A stretch of 64,000 nucleotides of DNA from Gambelia wislizenii (Eukaryota; Chordata; Lepidosauria; Squamata; Crotaphytidae), in NCBI GenBank assembly GCA_030847615.1, contig JAUMIR010000001.1, positions 367,342,687-367,406,686 of the forward strand, written 5' to 3'. A model generated the notes under the pieces. That model searched no databases, was not told the DNA's origin, and saw only the letters and a program-made list of their open reading frames with translations. How positions within the stretch are numbered: the first letter of the stretch is position 1; each line of letters starts with the position of its first letter. Below are positions 44,540 to 55,953 of the stretch, one piece after another. The translations under genes and the position numbers were made by a program.

Positions 44540-45106
44540 ACAATGGCCCTCATGGAAAGCTGGCCTCTTCTGGATGAACTTGGGATGGGATTTTTTGTTA
44601 GGCTTCTTCCCTTGTCCAGGGACCAATGCAGTATGCATCTGGGCATTCAGATCTGAAGCAGACAATGACAAAGGAATCTTCAAAGAAGAGATTGTCTCTA
44701 TTAGTACCAATATCGAGAACAATGTCAGGACCGTTTTTCATATTGAACTCGATGGAGCGTTCTTCAGTTTCAAGATCAATGATGATACCGAAAAGAGCAG
44801 TTTATCCAACAATGCTTTATCAGCCACTTTCAGGGACCTTTCCCAGCAATAAATTTTAAGCCCAATTCTTAATCCTCTACAAATAGCACAGCATTTGACT
44901 ATGTGTCCTTCCCCTAAGCAAAAATGGCACTCCGAATGAGCATCAGAAAGAGAAACTGCAAGTAGAACAATGCTTAAAGAGAGAACAAGAGGCCATAGAA
45001 AATAGAAGTAGTAAGTGGGGCTAAAGGGGGGAAAGGGAAAGGGGGAAGACAGACCATGAGGTAAAACGATTTTTAAAAAAGTGGTAGGAGAAAGGAAGAA
45101 AATCAC
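44540..45106 (-). pseudogene. DIRS gag remnant (inner copy)
   Basis: The frame 45106-44738 has VSLSDAHSECHFCLGEGHIV and KCCAIC, the second copy of the gag metal-binding motif. A Lys-rich stretch (GQGKKPNKKSHPKFIQ) follows in another frame near 44600. Its distance from the 5' terminus at 45390 (about 425 bp) equals that in DIRS copy 2 (about 450 bp). Confidence 0.6.
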
Positions 45107-45663
45107 AATAAAAAAAGCAAGACTAAAATATCAAAGGAAGAATCAAGAAATACATAGAAAAAAAATGAAAGAAGCTACTCAACAGGAGTACACCTAAAGT
45201 GAAGCTGTTCTACCGATGGATAGAAAGAAACTGAGGGAACAGTAGCTTGGTGGGCTGGCACATATGTGGTAGGCAGGAGGGGGCAGGGTATTCTGCCAAG
45301 CTACTCAGCTCTGGAACATACCAAAGAGAGCCTGTGCACAGGTGCAAAATCCACTTGTGTGAGGCACAGAGACCATGATGAAGAAGAAAGAAAAAAAAAC
45401 CAGAAGAATTAGCAAGAGTAAGAAGGACAATAATAAGGGGGGGAAGGAGGAGGAGGATCAACCGAGAACAGACCAAAGAATGATGCTCTAGCAGTGAACA
45501 AAATTGAGGGGAGAGTAGTTCTAGGCAGGCTAGGGCATACATAGTTGGAGAAGGGGGCGGAATTTCTCCCAAAAGCTACTCAGCTCTAGAACATTCTGAA
45601 CAGGGCCTCTGCACAGATGCAAAACCCATTTTTGTGAGGCAGAGAGAACACAATGAAGAAGAG

Positions 45664-46630
45664 ACTAATTTTCTTCATAAATATATATATCATTGGATAA
45701 ACATTCAATTTTCACCATGCCTTTTTTGTAATACCACTTTTAAAACTATGCAAGGCATGCAGAAGATGTTTGTCTGAAAGCTAGTTCATTCTTTTTCCAG
45801 GCAATACATGGAAGGATAAGGGAGGGGGAATGAACACATATTCCACTGCTAACCAGTGTTACCACTGCCTACATCCCCTCCCTATAATATCTCTAAATTG
45901 GCAATATTAAGATACTTCATGGGGTCTAGTAAACCAGAGAGATGAGGCCAAACACAGGTCACAAGGACCCAAGAAGGTGTTGTTGAAAAATACTAGCAAA
46001 CACATACAAGATAGGATTATGTGAAGCCCCTAGTAAACAGAGCCATTAAGGTGGTGTGTGCTAATCCCTTCTTGGGCACCCTTGGCAATGAATCACAAAC
46101 AAACAAGTGACCAAAACTACCCTTATCCCCAGGAAATATTCCTCATCACCTCTCCCTATCCTACAATGTGAGGTTGTCACAAACCTACCAATTCCTATCT
46201 TTCGGCCATTAAAAGCAATCAGCAGAGTTTTTGTTTTCTTTGTTTAAATGGTGGGAAACCTATCTATGCTTTGTTCTAAGCACAAACACCTCTCCAGGAC
46301 ATGAAATACTGTATAAATATTAGTCCCTAAACAATAGCAAAGTGTGCCACTGTTGATGACATCCTGCCACTCTCTCCATTGACGCCACCCTCAGATAAAA
46401 GTTTCTAGTGCCACCCTCAGACTTTCATCTGAGTCCTTCTCTACTCTCAAGACTGGAAGATTTGGTCCCATTTCCTGAATCTATTTCTCTATCCAACCTT
46501 TCTGCTTTAAACTTTTCACTAGCTTTGTGTGGTTCTTGTGAGCATGCTTTGCCTGTGTGAGTACCCTCTGTTATTTTCCAATAAAAATCATTTATTTTAC
46601 TTCAAAATGGAGTCCTCTGCAGTTAGTACT
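45664..46630. other. No gene recognised
   Basis: AT-rich flank. A block with 'gtatgaa'-free but LTR-like features ('ccaataaaaatcatttattt' near 46579) could be an old polyadenylation end of a retroelement; this is not certain. Confidence 0.35.
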
Positions 46631-47240
46631 TATCTAGGAAACCAGCCAGGGTGAAACACAGCCAACAGATAGCTGACTGGCAATTTGCCAAGGAACATGC
46701 AGAAGTACAAAACAAAAATTGCAGGGCAGAATTTCTAGGCAACAAATCCAGTCCGCAAGACAAAAGATTAGTCCGCTTTACCAGTCCAAAAATCAAGGGT
46801 CATGGCTAGCAGGGTGCCCAGTACAATCCAAAGGTCAAGGTCTAAACAGGGCAGCAATAGTCTTCATAGGACCAGAGGTTTCACCAAGACATCAGACAAT
46901 CTCTGACAAATTTGCAGAGCAGTTGTCACTGATTTATAGCTCTTCAGGGATTACAGCTGTTCATTGATAGCTCAGCTGTTTCTCATAAATACGCTGTGAT
47001 CTACATAGTTTCTCCTTTCGGTGTCTGCATTCCTAAAAGGTAGGTAAGACTGGGTTCAAGTTATCTAATTCTTTATCTGTTATGTCTGAGGGGCCAGGCC
47101 TCTCTGCTGTATCTGGGGAGATAGGAATCTCTGATGGAGCAGGTGCTGACAAATCTGCTCCAAGCTGTATACCCTGCTCTAAAGCTCTATCCTGCCCTGG
47201 TTCACTTTCATATTCAGAGTCAGAAGAGCAGGGCGTAACA
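46631..47240 (-). mobile_element. Solo LTR (candidate Gypsy type)
   Basis: The 610-bp unit is flanked by identical 5-bp duplications GTACT (46626-46630 and 47241-47245). On the minus strand it starts TGTTACGCCCTGCTCTTC at 47240, has a TTTATGAG/TATAAAT-like promoter region near 46940-46990, and repeats of the type 'gaccttgacctttggattg'. The other end reads ...CTAGATA rather than ...CA, so the terminus has mutated. No internal coding region follows; hence a solo LTR. It is related to the element at 16022-16696. Confidence 0.65.
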
Positions 47241-47245
47241 GTACT

Positions 47246-47454
47246 GTATTGGTATACACAAGTGCAAAGGTCCTGAAGTTAACCAGCCTCTCACAGCCTT
47301 CCATTTAAGCTAATCATAATTCCCCAAAATATTAACATAGTTCTGACATCACAAGTGGGGTCCTAAAGCACCCCCAGCTATTTGGGTAACACTAGGATGT
47401 CAAAAGATCTTATAGAGTGCCTTTGTTTATAGATAGGACAGGAACTATTCCTGA
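47246..47454. other. Unassigned sequence
   Basis: No feature recognised between the solo LTR and a CR1 end. Confidence 0.5.
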
Positions 47455-47530
47455 TTATGTATTCCTGCATGGTAGGGGGCTGGACTCGATAGCCCACGTG
47501 GTGTCTTCCAACTCTATGATTCCATGATTA
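47455..47530 (+). mobile_element. CR1 3'-end fragment
   Basis: 'tattcctgcatggtaggggg', 'ctggactcgatagcccacgt' and 'ccaactctatgattccatga' are a CR1 terminus. Confidence 0.88.
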
Positions 47531-48049
47531 ATATAGTTTCCTTTTCCTTCACTAACTTTAGTAGTGAAAACATAGTCAACAGCATGCCCAACGGCAAAAA
47601 CACCGTAACACTCATCTCCACAGAGAACAGGATGTTCTTGGAGATCCTTGTGAATTAAAAATGGTAGTGGTGGTGGTGTGTATGTTGGTGTGTGTGTATA
47701 TGTATGTGTTAACTTTTACTGTTTCTTCTCTTCTTTTTAAAAGAAGTTTTGCTTTTGAAATTTTTAGTATCAGTTTAATGGTTTGTCAAACACCAACCTG
47801 GAATTCTTTCTAGAAATACTGAGTAACTGTTTTTTTCTGGTTCACACTAAATTAATTTGAAATTAAATGGGTATTTTATTTTGATCTTGTACATTTGTTT
47901 AAAATTTAGCTGCCACCAAACAGGTTTTAGAAAACACTGAGCTATACGTTTTTCTCCAAATTAAATAATGCATTGACATTCTAATGTTGATACAAGTTGA
48001 TTTTGCAGATCAATTCTATATAACTTTATATTAAACAGGCAATAGTTGC
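47531..48049. other. AT-rich sequence with a short GTGTAT run
   Basis: A TG-rich stretch near 47661-47708 is the only noticeable structure. Confidence 0.5.
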
Positions 48050-48276
48050 GCGCGTATGTGCCATCAAGTCGTTAGTCCATTTATGGTAACCCCATGAATT
48101 TCAGAGGGTTTTCTTAGCCAAGGAATACTCAGAGGTGGTTTTGCCAGTTCCTTCCTCTGAAGTATAGCCTAAAGCACCTGGTATTTGCTGGTGGTCTTCC
48201 ATCCAAGTACTAACCAGAATTGATCCTGCTTAGCTTCCAAGATCAGACCAGATCTGGTGCCTTTAGGGTATTTAGG
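48050..48276 (-). mobile_element. 5S rRNA-derived SINE
   Basis: On the minus strand, from 48276, the head follows 5S rRNA: 'tctgatcttggaagctaagc', 'ctggttagtacttggatgg' and 'aaataccaggtgcttta'. This keeps most of the internal control region recognised by TFIIIA. The body then has 'ccttggctaagaaaaccctc' and 'ttaccataaatggactaacg', a version of the body in the tRNA-headed SINE at 58651-58887. It is a SINE and not a functional 5S gene because of many changes and the fused tail. Confidence 0.85.
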
Positions 48277-51054
48277 CCCTGCCAAGTTAGCCACATCTAA
48301 AATGCAGATGTGATGAATGAACAGTCTGTGTACTTTTTATTATACAAGAATGAGTTTTGGAGAAACAGCCAGTAAACTGAATTATACTTAAATGCCTAGA
48401 CTTGATGAACCACAGGAGGAGTTTGAGATTTTAATTTACTAATACAATTTTTTTCATAACTGATACTATAACTTGCAAGTTCATTAGCCAAAGACTAAAA
48501 GGCCAATCAAATCATCTTCCTTTCATAATCTTTTCTCTTAGAGAATTAAATGAAGCTAATGAAGAAAAGCACTGCATACTTTATGCCATGACACACAGCT
48601 AGGTGTATCTAATGACAAGATGGTTCAGTAGTTATTAATCATATTATGTCATTCACACTTTGATGTGTCACGTACATTATTAGCTCTAAAAGATTTTTTT
48701 TTAGATTATTTCCACACCATGTATCTTCTTCCTAATAGGGTGATATGTGAAGGAAGAAAGGCAAAATATTTCTAGGATGTTCCCAAGGCACATACTCAGA
48801 ACAAATAATACCTGGTATTTCATTATCAATCTCAATTCATGCCCAGGATAACTTGCTATTATTACAAAAGGTATTTAAAAAAAAAAAACCAGTTCCATTA
48901 GGCTTGACATACCTAGGAAATACATTCACAACTTGTTGATTATTAATACCTGCTCTTTCCCATATTTGAGTTTAAAAATATTTCTCTCCTCTGCATCCCA
49001 ATGTGATCCTGGTCTAATTAGAGCTGCCAGTTACACTAATCTGCCAGTTACACTCTTGCACCCTTTCATTTGATTATTTAAGACAATATATTTTAAAGTG
49101 ACTTATAAACTATAACATTATCTTCATTATCATTATAAATTCAGCTGTGCTGCTTTTTCATTAAAATGCAGATGTCTTCACATTACAACCATCACTTAGA
49201 AGACACTTTAAACTCAAAGCAAGTGAGAATTTATCTTCAATTCTTTATACCTTTCATTTTAATTATTAAAAATCTCATTCATTTTGTAATTAAGTCACTA
49301 AGATTACATTACTTTTTGTAATACCCATTCATTTTAATTACTCCTAGATGCTCTCCCTCTAGCTATAACTTTTGCAATTTTTTAAAATTGCATGAGATTT
49401 TCTGATGTTCTATCATCTTTCTGAAGTATCAAACTTACCATGTTTCAGACATATAAGGGGGAAGCGCTCCCCATTTTACAGGCAACTGAATAAGGTACAC
49501 AGACATGCAGCATAACCACTGTCTCAAGCGTCATATATGTTTAAGCCCAAGATAGCAAGCTCTGGGAATTGAACATTAATATTTACTATGCTTTTCCAAA
49601 AGCAGAAAGAGGGTATCCTTTACTGGGCTGTCTCCTTCCACCTAAGATCTATGCTATTTAGTTATTTTTACCTGTTGTGGGAGAAAATGCCTAGTTACAG
49701 GAAGCAAGCTAAAGGGAAATTATAAAACTGAGTAAGTCGACCATGAACACAAAAAAAAAACACAGCTCAGCAAAGAGAAAAACAAATTTGGGAGGGATAG
49801 GATGCCCTCCATCCACTGTTGCTGTACTCTTTCCAATCTCACTTTGCATTATCACCCTCAAGAGTAGGGGAAACAGTGGAAAGATGTACATGGTTGGGGG
49901 ATTAGCACTTGAAATTTAGCAGAATATTATCACACCATATTACATTACATTACATTAGTTCTTGTTAGAGTAACACGCAACAAAAAAACTTCAGAGTATG
50001 TATGTTCTCACCACAAGCAGCTTAGTTTAATAATAAATATTTCAATAAAGGCTTCAACCTTATTATGTTCTGCTGTTTTTCAAACCATGGATTATTTTAC
50101 CTGTGGCATTCCTTTCAGATTTAAGAAACCAATTTCCCAAGAGTTTCTTGTACAGATGCGATCCCAAATAAAACTCAGCAAATACATCCATGAGTCACTG
50201 CATTGCTACAAGCAATTGTTCTGACATCTACAAACTCTAACATATAGAACTGCATTTATTTCCCAAGGAAATTATTTCATATGTCCCATCATCTCCAAGG
50301 TTGGAGAGAGAAAGAAACATGCTATGTTGCATCCATTAACAAATAGGGGTGAAGGGAGGAACAGAGAAGAAATTAAAAACCAGAACAATAAGCACCAAAA
50401 TAACCCAGACCTAACAGATCTGCACCATACTAAAGAAAAAAAATATTTACCAGCAGTTTTTAACTTGTAAATACTGTGCTACAGAGTAACAGCCCCCTGT
50501 TTAAGATAGCATGATAAGATCTTGTGGGCTACTTCTTTCAATCTAAAATCAATTCTGGCAGGGAGTGTAAAATCAAACTGGTGGCACCAGAGGATCTTTA
50601 GTTCCAAATTAAAGAGGGGTCCTTCACAGAAAAGCTGCTATTTGCTGTGATGGGCAAAATATGCAGACAGCAATATAGAAATGTGGAGAAAATGTGAGTG
50701 CATTCTTTCCTATTGTTTACTTTAGACATATAATTATTTCCTAGATGAAAACTAGTTTTGCAGTCCATTTTGTTTTCCACCCTAATTTTAATAGTTATTA
50801 TTTCACCCTAATTTTATATAGCTATTTAATAACATGAAAGGCACACTAGATAATGGGCGTTCCAAGTGTGAGAGAGTTCCATAACCTCAAGACTGCTCAT
50901 GATGTTTCTTCCTTGAAAACTTGAGAGGCAGCTATTGGCTCATGGACAAGCCTTGGTCTATGGACCACCACTTTCAGTGAGTCTATTCTATATTCAAATT
51001 TCTGTAGTTTTTAATTCAAATGTTTAATAGAAATGTTTAATAGAAAAGTTTAAT
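48277..51054. other. No gene recognised
   Basis: About 2.8 kb of AT-rich sequence. Only short open frames and small simple repeats (for example CATTA units near 49936-49958) are visible. Confidence 0.55.
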
Positions 51055-51487
51055 AGAGGCCATGCTTATCAAATTTGCAGATAACAAATTAGGAGGAATA
51101 GTTGGTACCCCAGTTAATAACAGTTTAGAGAACTGGGGCAAAACTAACAAAATCAATTTCAACATGGACAAATGTAAAGTACTACATTTAGGCAGGAAAA
51201 ATGTAGGATGGGTAACACCTGTATTGACAACAAAATGTGTGAAAAGGATCTAGGGGTCCTAGTATGCTACAAGCTAAATGTGTGTCAACAGTGTGGTGCA
51301 GCAGCCAAAAAAGCCAATGTAATTCTAGGCTTCATCAAGAAGTAATAGTACCACCCTATTCTGCTTTGGTCAGATCTCACCTGGAATACTGTGTCCAGTT
51401 CTGGGCTCCACAGTTCAAGAAGGATAGTGAAAACCTGGAACGTGTCCAGATCAGGGCAACCAACATATGGAAAGAAACACTATAACG

Positions 51488-51650
51488 AATGAGGAATTGG
51501 TACTTACTGTGAAGTTTCATTCTTGGATAGCCCGGAGGAACAATCCACACGACTGGGTTTCTCCCATGCACCAGCCCACGCTAGCAGACATTCTAAGTCC
51601 AAAATTCTTTAAACATTAAAAAGTCATTCCTGTCCCTTCCCCTCAGTTTT
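51488..51650 (-). repeat. 3' terminal inverted repeat of DIRS copy 5
   Basis: Outer end 'aatgaggaattggtacttac'; the part from 'gaggaacaatccacacgact' to 'cccttcccctcagttttc' is the imperfect reverse complement of 58270-58385. Confidence 0.88.
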
Positions 51651-51861
51651 CTTTCCAAGCTCTTCGCTACTTATCTCCACTTCTACCTCTCTTATTTATA
51701 CAACTAATCCTCCACTGATCTTTCTTTTCTTCATATCTGTTCTCTTTAAGTATGCCAACCTTTGTGGACTTCTCATGTAACAAAAATCCATACTTATCTT
51801 AATAATTATTGAATACAGAATGCATCTCTTAAGTTATCCTTAATCTTAGGGCGTGGTGGGA

Positions 51862-51956
51862 TGTTCCTCCGTGCCATCCAATAATGAAACTTCACAGTAA
51901 GTACCAATTCCTCATTCTCTGGATGGCCCCGAGGAACAATCCCGACGATTGGGATT
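51862..51956 (-). repeat. Internal complementary region of DIRS copy 5
   Basis: 'aatgaaacttcacagtaagt' and 'accaattcctcatt' complement the 3' terminus; 'ctctggatggccccgaggaa' complements the 5' terminus. The two meet head to head at about 51915 with ATT (AAT on the other strand) at the junction. Confidence 0.88.
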
Positions 51957-51991
51957 TACCAAAGCTTCTTTTCCCAATAGGGTGGGTATTT

Positions 51992-52730
51992 CTACTTTTG
52001 TTGTACTGCAGCCTGCAGCACTGTGCGGCCAAAAGACACTCTTGGTGACATATATTTGTCTATTTTATAGTCATGAATAAAATTTGATGGCTCTTTCCAG
52101 CCTGCTGCATTACCTACATCCTTCAATAACGCTGTAACTGTGTATGCTGCTGTTGCCGCCATACATCGTGATGAATGTGGCCATACATTATGTGGTCTTG
52201 GCACCTTTGCTAAATTGTAACAGAGAAATATGCAAACCTTAATCCAACACACAATAACTGCTTTGAATAGTTTGTTCCCCATTGTTCTTGGATTAAAAGA
52301 AATGAACAATGCCTCTGTATGATGTATATTTCTAGTTCTTTCCACATATACCTTAACAGCTCACCTGACATCCAGAGTGTGCCATTTTCTTTCCAAATCA
52401 TTGGATGGATTTGGACAAAAATTGGGTAGATGTATCATTTGGAACAAACCTTTAAGTGACACTCAGGTAGGAAAGTTGGATCTAATATTAGACATAAGTT
52501 GTATTTATCTCATTTATATAAACCTGGATGAATAGATAATGCCACTAGTCCAATACTCTCCTTGCCAATGTTTATTGCCACCAAAAATATTACTTTGAAT
52601 GTTAAGAGCCTTATTGAAGCTTCACATATAGGCTCAAATGATGGCTTTGTTAACACATTAAGTACTAGATTCAAATTCCACGTTGGGAATCTATGTACTG
52701 TAGGTGGTGCCTTCGAGGTACCCCTCAAAG
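51992..52730 (-). pseudogene. DIRS tyrosine recombinase (copy 5)
   Basis: The C-terminal frame (52345-51992) has VPRPHNVWPHSSRCMAATAA and FIHDYKIDKYMSPRVSFGRT. The HxxR (HSSR) and the tyrosine in HDY match the recombinase active site. Upstream pieces (52728-52510: RLLTFKVIFLVAINIGKESI) correspond to the helix before the first catalytic arginine, here within NIGKES, where copy 3 has ARQAGE, so that arginine seems lost. The N-terminal domain is not recognisable. Confidence 0.8.
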
Positions 52731-53596
52731 AAAACTTTTAACACTCTCATTTGCTGACAAGCAAATTACTTCTGGTTTATAAACTGTTGACAATGCAGCC
52801 ACCTGACTCTTAAGGGCATTTGGTCATAATCCCTTTTCCATACCTTGTTGCAAGAATGTTAAATATTTTTAACTTGTACTGTCTGGATGTTTACCCCCTG
52901 TGTTCCATACAATTTTACTAAAGTTCTCCATGTCATGTTATATATTATTTGTGTGGATGACCTGTGTGCCCCCAACACAGTCTCTACTACAGACTCAGTA
53001 TATCCCATCTGTTTTAGATTCTGTCTTTCAATTTCCACACAGTCAATTTGAGCCACTCCAGATTTTAATGTAATATAAGTCCTTGAGCAATCAAGTCCTG
53101 TCTTATTGGTAACCCCCAATATTTGTCCACTGACAAACGTATTAACCATGGGAACCAAGGATGTCTTGGCCGCTAAGGTGCCACCAGAACTGTGGCTCTT
53201 TCTCTCCTTATCTTTGTTATTAATTTCTGTATCATTGGAATAGGTGGAAATGCATAGAGTACTCCCCGTGGCCATTCTGTTGACAGTGCATCATGATCCT
53301 ATGCACCTTTTTCCTCCATCTAGAGAAAAATACCTTCTTAATTTGTAGTTCTTTCCCAAAGTGACCAAAACCACTTGCAAAGGCCTAAATCTCTTCTTTA
53401 TCTGTTGGAAAACCTCACCATTCAAGAACCATTCCTCAGGATGAATGCCATTCCTGCTCAAAATACCTACGACTATATTTAAAGACTCTTTCAAATAAAC
53501 TGCTGATAAGGACCTCACTCTCCTTTCTACCCAGTGCAGTATTTAATTGGCTGTCATGGCTAACAGAAGAGACTTCGATCACCCCTGCTTGCCAAT
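52731..53596 (-). pseudogene. DIRS linker region (copy 5)
   Basis: Broken frames between RNase H and recombinase. 53275-53160 carries YALCISTYSNDTEI-like decayed coding in the place where copy 3 has LYLFPPFPLLTRV ('ctatgcatttccacctattc' on the minus strand reads YAFPPIP). Assignment rests mainly on position. Confidence 0.55.
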
Positions 53597-53884
53597 TTAA
53601 CACTTGACTGGCATGTTTTCTGTTGCTATCTGCATTATATCCTCTCCTCTTATCAGTTTTGATAAAGCCAGAAGTGCTAGCCTTACTGCCTTCAATTTCA
53701 AGAAATTGATACTGTGCTGCAAATCCTTTCCAGTCCAGATGCCTTGAACAGTCTTTCTCTGGCAATGCGCTCCCCATCCAGAGAGACTCGTATCTGTTTT
53801 TACAACTATTCTTTTCTGAGGAACAAAAGATACTCCCCTGTCCAGGTGTTTCATATTCGTCCACCAGCTTAAATCTTTGTTCAA
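53597..53884 (-). pseudogene. DIRS RNase H domain (copy 5)
   Basis: The frame reads RIVVKTDTSLSGWGAHCQRK, HSINFLKLKAVRLALLALSK, IMQIATENM. The first aspartate (KTDTS) is present; the glutamate of the LEL motif is Lys (LKLKA), and TDN is TEN. It is recognisable but inactive. Confidence 0.8.
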
Positions 53885-54254
53885 TAATTTTGAAAGGTTT
53901 ATGGAGTAATGGCAACTTGCTGCTACTGATTTTTGATGAGGTGCTACAACATATAGCCTTCTGGTATGTAGTCTCGCCTACAGTACCAATTGTATCATGG
54001 AAATCAGTAGTCCCATTACTCTTGCCAACTGCATCAGATCTGCTGATCTTTTGCCTAACCAAGATTTCATTTCCATTCTTATCTTTTGTCTCCTCTCCAT
54101 TGGCAAGAACATCTGACCTACTGTCATATCTATCTGGACTCCTAAATGTGTTATTTATCTTTTAGGCACTAACAGACTATTCTCCCAGTTTATTATGAAC
54201 CCATATCTCTGTACAGTTTCTATTGTCTCTCTCATATCCATTTCTGCCTTGAGT

Positions 54255-54720
54255 CTATACAATGCTTTTAAAAGGATGGCATCCAAATAAGGAAAAATCT
54301 AAATTCCCTTTTTCCCATAGATGCGCTATTAACAGAACCAGTACTTTTGTAAATACTCTGGGTGCCAACAAAAGGCGGAATGGAAGTGCCCTGATCTGAT
54401 AATGTATTGAAGAAACTGGAATCTTAAATACTGTCTGCATAACATTGCCATTGGAATGTGTAAATATGCCTCCATTAGATCTACTGAGGTCAACCAGTCA
54501 TTGGTCTCTATGTTGCCTTTGATCATTTGTAGTGTCTCCACTTTGAACTTTTGACATAATACAAAAGCATACAAATATTTAAGTCCAATACAGGCCTGTA
54601 TGAGCTGTTGGATTCTGGCACAATAAACAGAATGGAGTACACGTCTTTGAACCAATGGAATTAAGGTACCTCTATCACTCCTATTTGTAACAGATGTTTT
54701 ATTTGATCTTCCACGATCCT
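54255..54720 (-). pseudogene. DIRS reverse transcriptase (copy 5)
   Basis: Motif A is seen in TNDWLTSVDLMEAYLHIPM (54655-54329 frame) and the next conserved block in ALPFRLLLAPRVFTKVL (54440-54255). The YxDD box, read in another frame near 54270-54300, is FPYLDAILLKA, so the second aspartate is Ala. The N-terminal RT part is cut by the MITE insertion at 54791. Confidence 0.8.
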
Positions 54721-54790
54721 TTTCTCTGTATCTTTTGGAACTGGTGAAGGAAGATATCTGCCTTTTGGTGTCCTTTGATAAATTAAGTTA

Positions 54791-55860
54791 TAGTTACCCT
54801 TCCATATTTGCGGCTTCCACTTTCACGGTTTTGATTATTCACGGTTTGCTCACCAAGCACTACATTTAAATCAGCTTCTCTCCCTCACACACAAGGGAGA
54901 GGAGCCGATTTAAATGGAGTGCTTGCAGAGCAAACTGTGCACCCAACTGCCCGCTCTCCTGAGGCTTGGCTCCATTTGGGTTGGAGAGCCAAGCCCTGGG
55001 ATAGTGGGGAGTTCACGGCAAAGGCACTTTTCAGCCACCCCTGCCCATCCCAAAGCTGTGATGGAGCTTCCCAAGCTTTGTCACAGCTTTGGGAGGGTGG
55101 GGTGGCTGAAAACCCTCTCCGCCGTGCTCCCTCCACCCCTCCCAACCTTCCCGAAGTGGCTATGGGGCTCTCAATCCCCAGAGCCACTTCATGAAGGCCA
55201 GGGGGCGGCCAATCTCCCGCCCACCCTGCCGCTGACCTTCCCGAAGTGGCTCAGGAGCTTCAAAGCCCACAGCCCCTTTGAGAAGGCCAAGGGGAGGCAG
55301 GCCAACCTCCCACCCATCCTGCCGCCGACCTCCCTGGCTCTCCCGAAGCGGCTTCGGGGCTTCAAAGCCCCAGAACCCCTTCAGGAAGGCTGGGGGGAGG
55401 CTGGCCAACCTCCCACCCACCCACCTGCTGACCTCCCTGGCCTTCCTGAAGCGGCTCGGAGCTTCAAAGCCTCAGAGCCCCTTTGGGAAGGCTGGGGGGA
55501 AGCTGGCCAACCACCCGCCTGCCCACCCACCAACCTCCCCGGCCTTCGCAAAGCGGCTCTGGAGCTTCAAAGCCCCAGAGCCACTTCAGGAAGGGCGGGG
55601 GTGGCTGGCCAAACTCCCGGCTGCCACCACACCGACCTTCCCGAAGCGGGGCAGGCAGCAGGGGGATGGCAGCCAGGCAGGTGGCTTTTTAGCCACCCCT
55701 GCGCTTCCCCAAGCGGCCATGGGACTCGAAAAGCCCTGTTGCCACTTTGGAAGGCCGGGGGGTTGTGGACAGGTGGGGGAAGCCTCTTTTATTTGCAGTT
55801 TTTTCACATTCTCAGGGGTCTTGAGCCCCTAACCTCCATGAATGTGGAGGGACGACTGTA
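54791..55860. mobile_element. Tigger/pogo-like MITE with GC-rich tandem units, inside DIRS copy 5
   Basis: The right end 'gggacgactg' followed by TA matches the inverted terminus of the MITE at 40298; the left end ('tagttacccttcc' preceded by TA) is a diverged partner. The interior carries about five GC-rich units of roughly 100-110 bp around 'cccgaagcggct' and 'ggagcttcaaagcc' (55230-55640). The long open frames on both strands here have biased Gly/Pro/Ala composition and no known domain, so I regard them as repeat artefacts. Confidence 0.65.
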
Positions 55861-55953
55861 TCTTTGAGTCATCACTTTTAGAACCTACTGATATGTTGTT
55901 ACCTCTTCCCACAAAACACCAAAAGACAGATGTCTTTTCCCCACTAGATACCC

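Larger units (their letters stand above)
43550..45663 (-). mobile_element. Nested gag-region remnants of a third DIRS family
   Basis: Two 5' termini of one type lie at 45390 ('cagagaccatgatgaagaag') and 45663 ('gagaacacaatgaagaagag'). Two copies of the gag Cys/His motif are present, at about 44310-44420 and 44870-44970. The simplest reading is a copy with its 5' end at 45663, interrupted near 45391 by a second, 3'-truncated copy whose 5' end is at 45390; the outer copy resumes near 44450 and its gag continues to about 43550. RT, RNase H and recombinase are missing. A tandem duplication is the alternative. Confidence 0.6.

Noticed and set aside
46200..46630. Second LTR or 3' UTR with AATAAA near 46579
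   Set aside because: One polyadenylation-like hexamer in AT-rich DNA is not enough, and no termini or duplications were found.
48165..48276. 5S rRNA gene
   Set aside because: The match is partial, mutated and fused to a SINE body.
54914..55867. 317-codon plus-strand open frame and overlapping frames on both strands
   Set aside because: It lies in GC-rich tandem units inside a MITE, has Gly/Pro/Ala-biased composition and no known domain; open frames occur in several frames at once.
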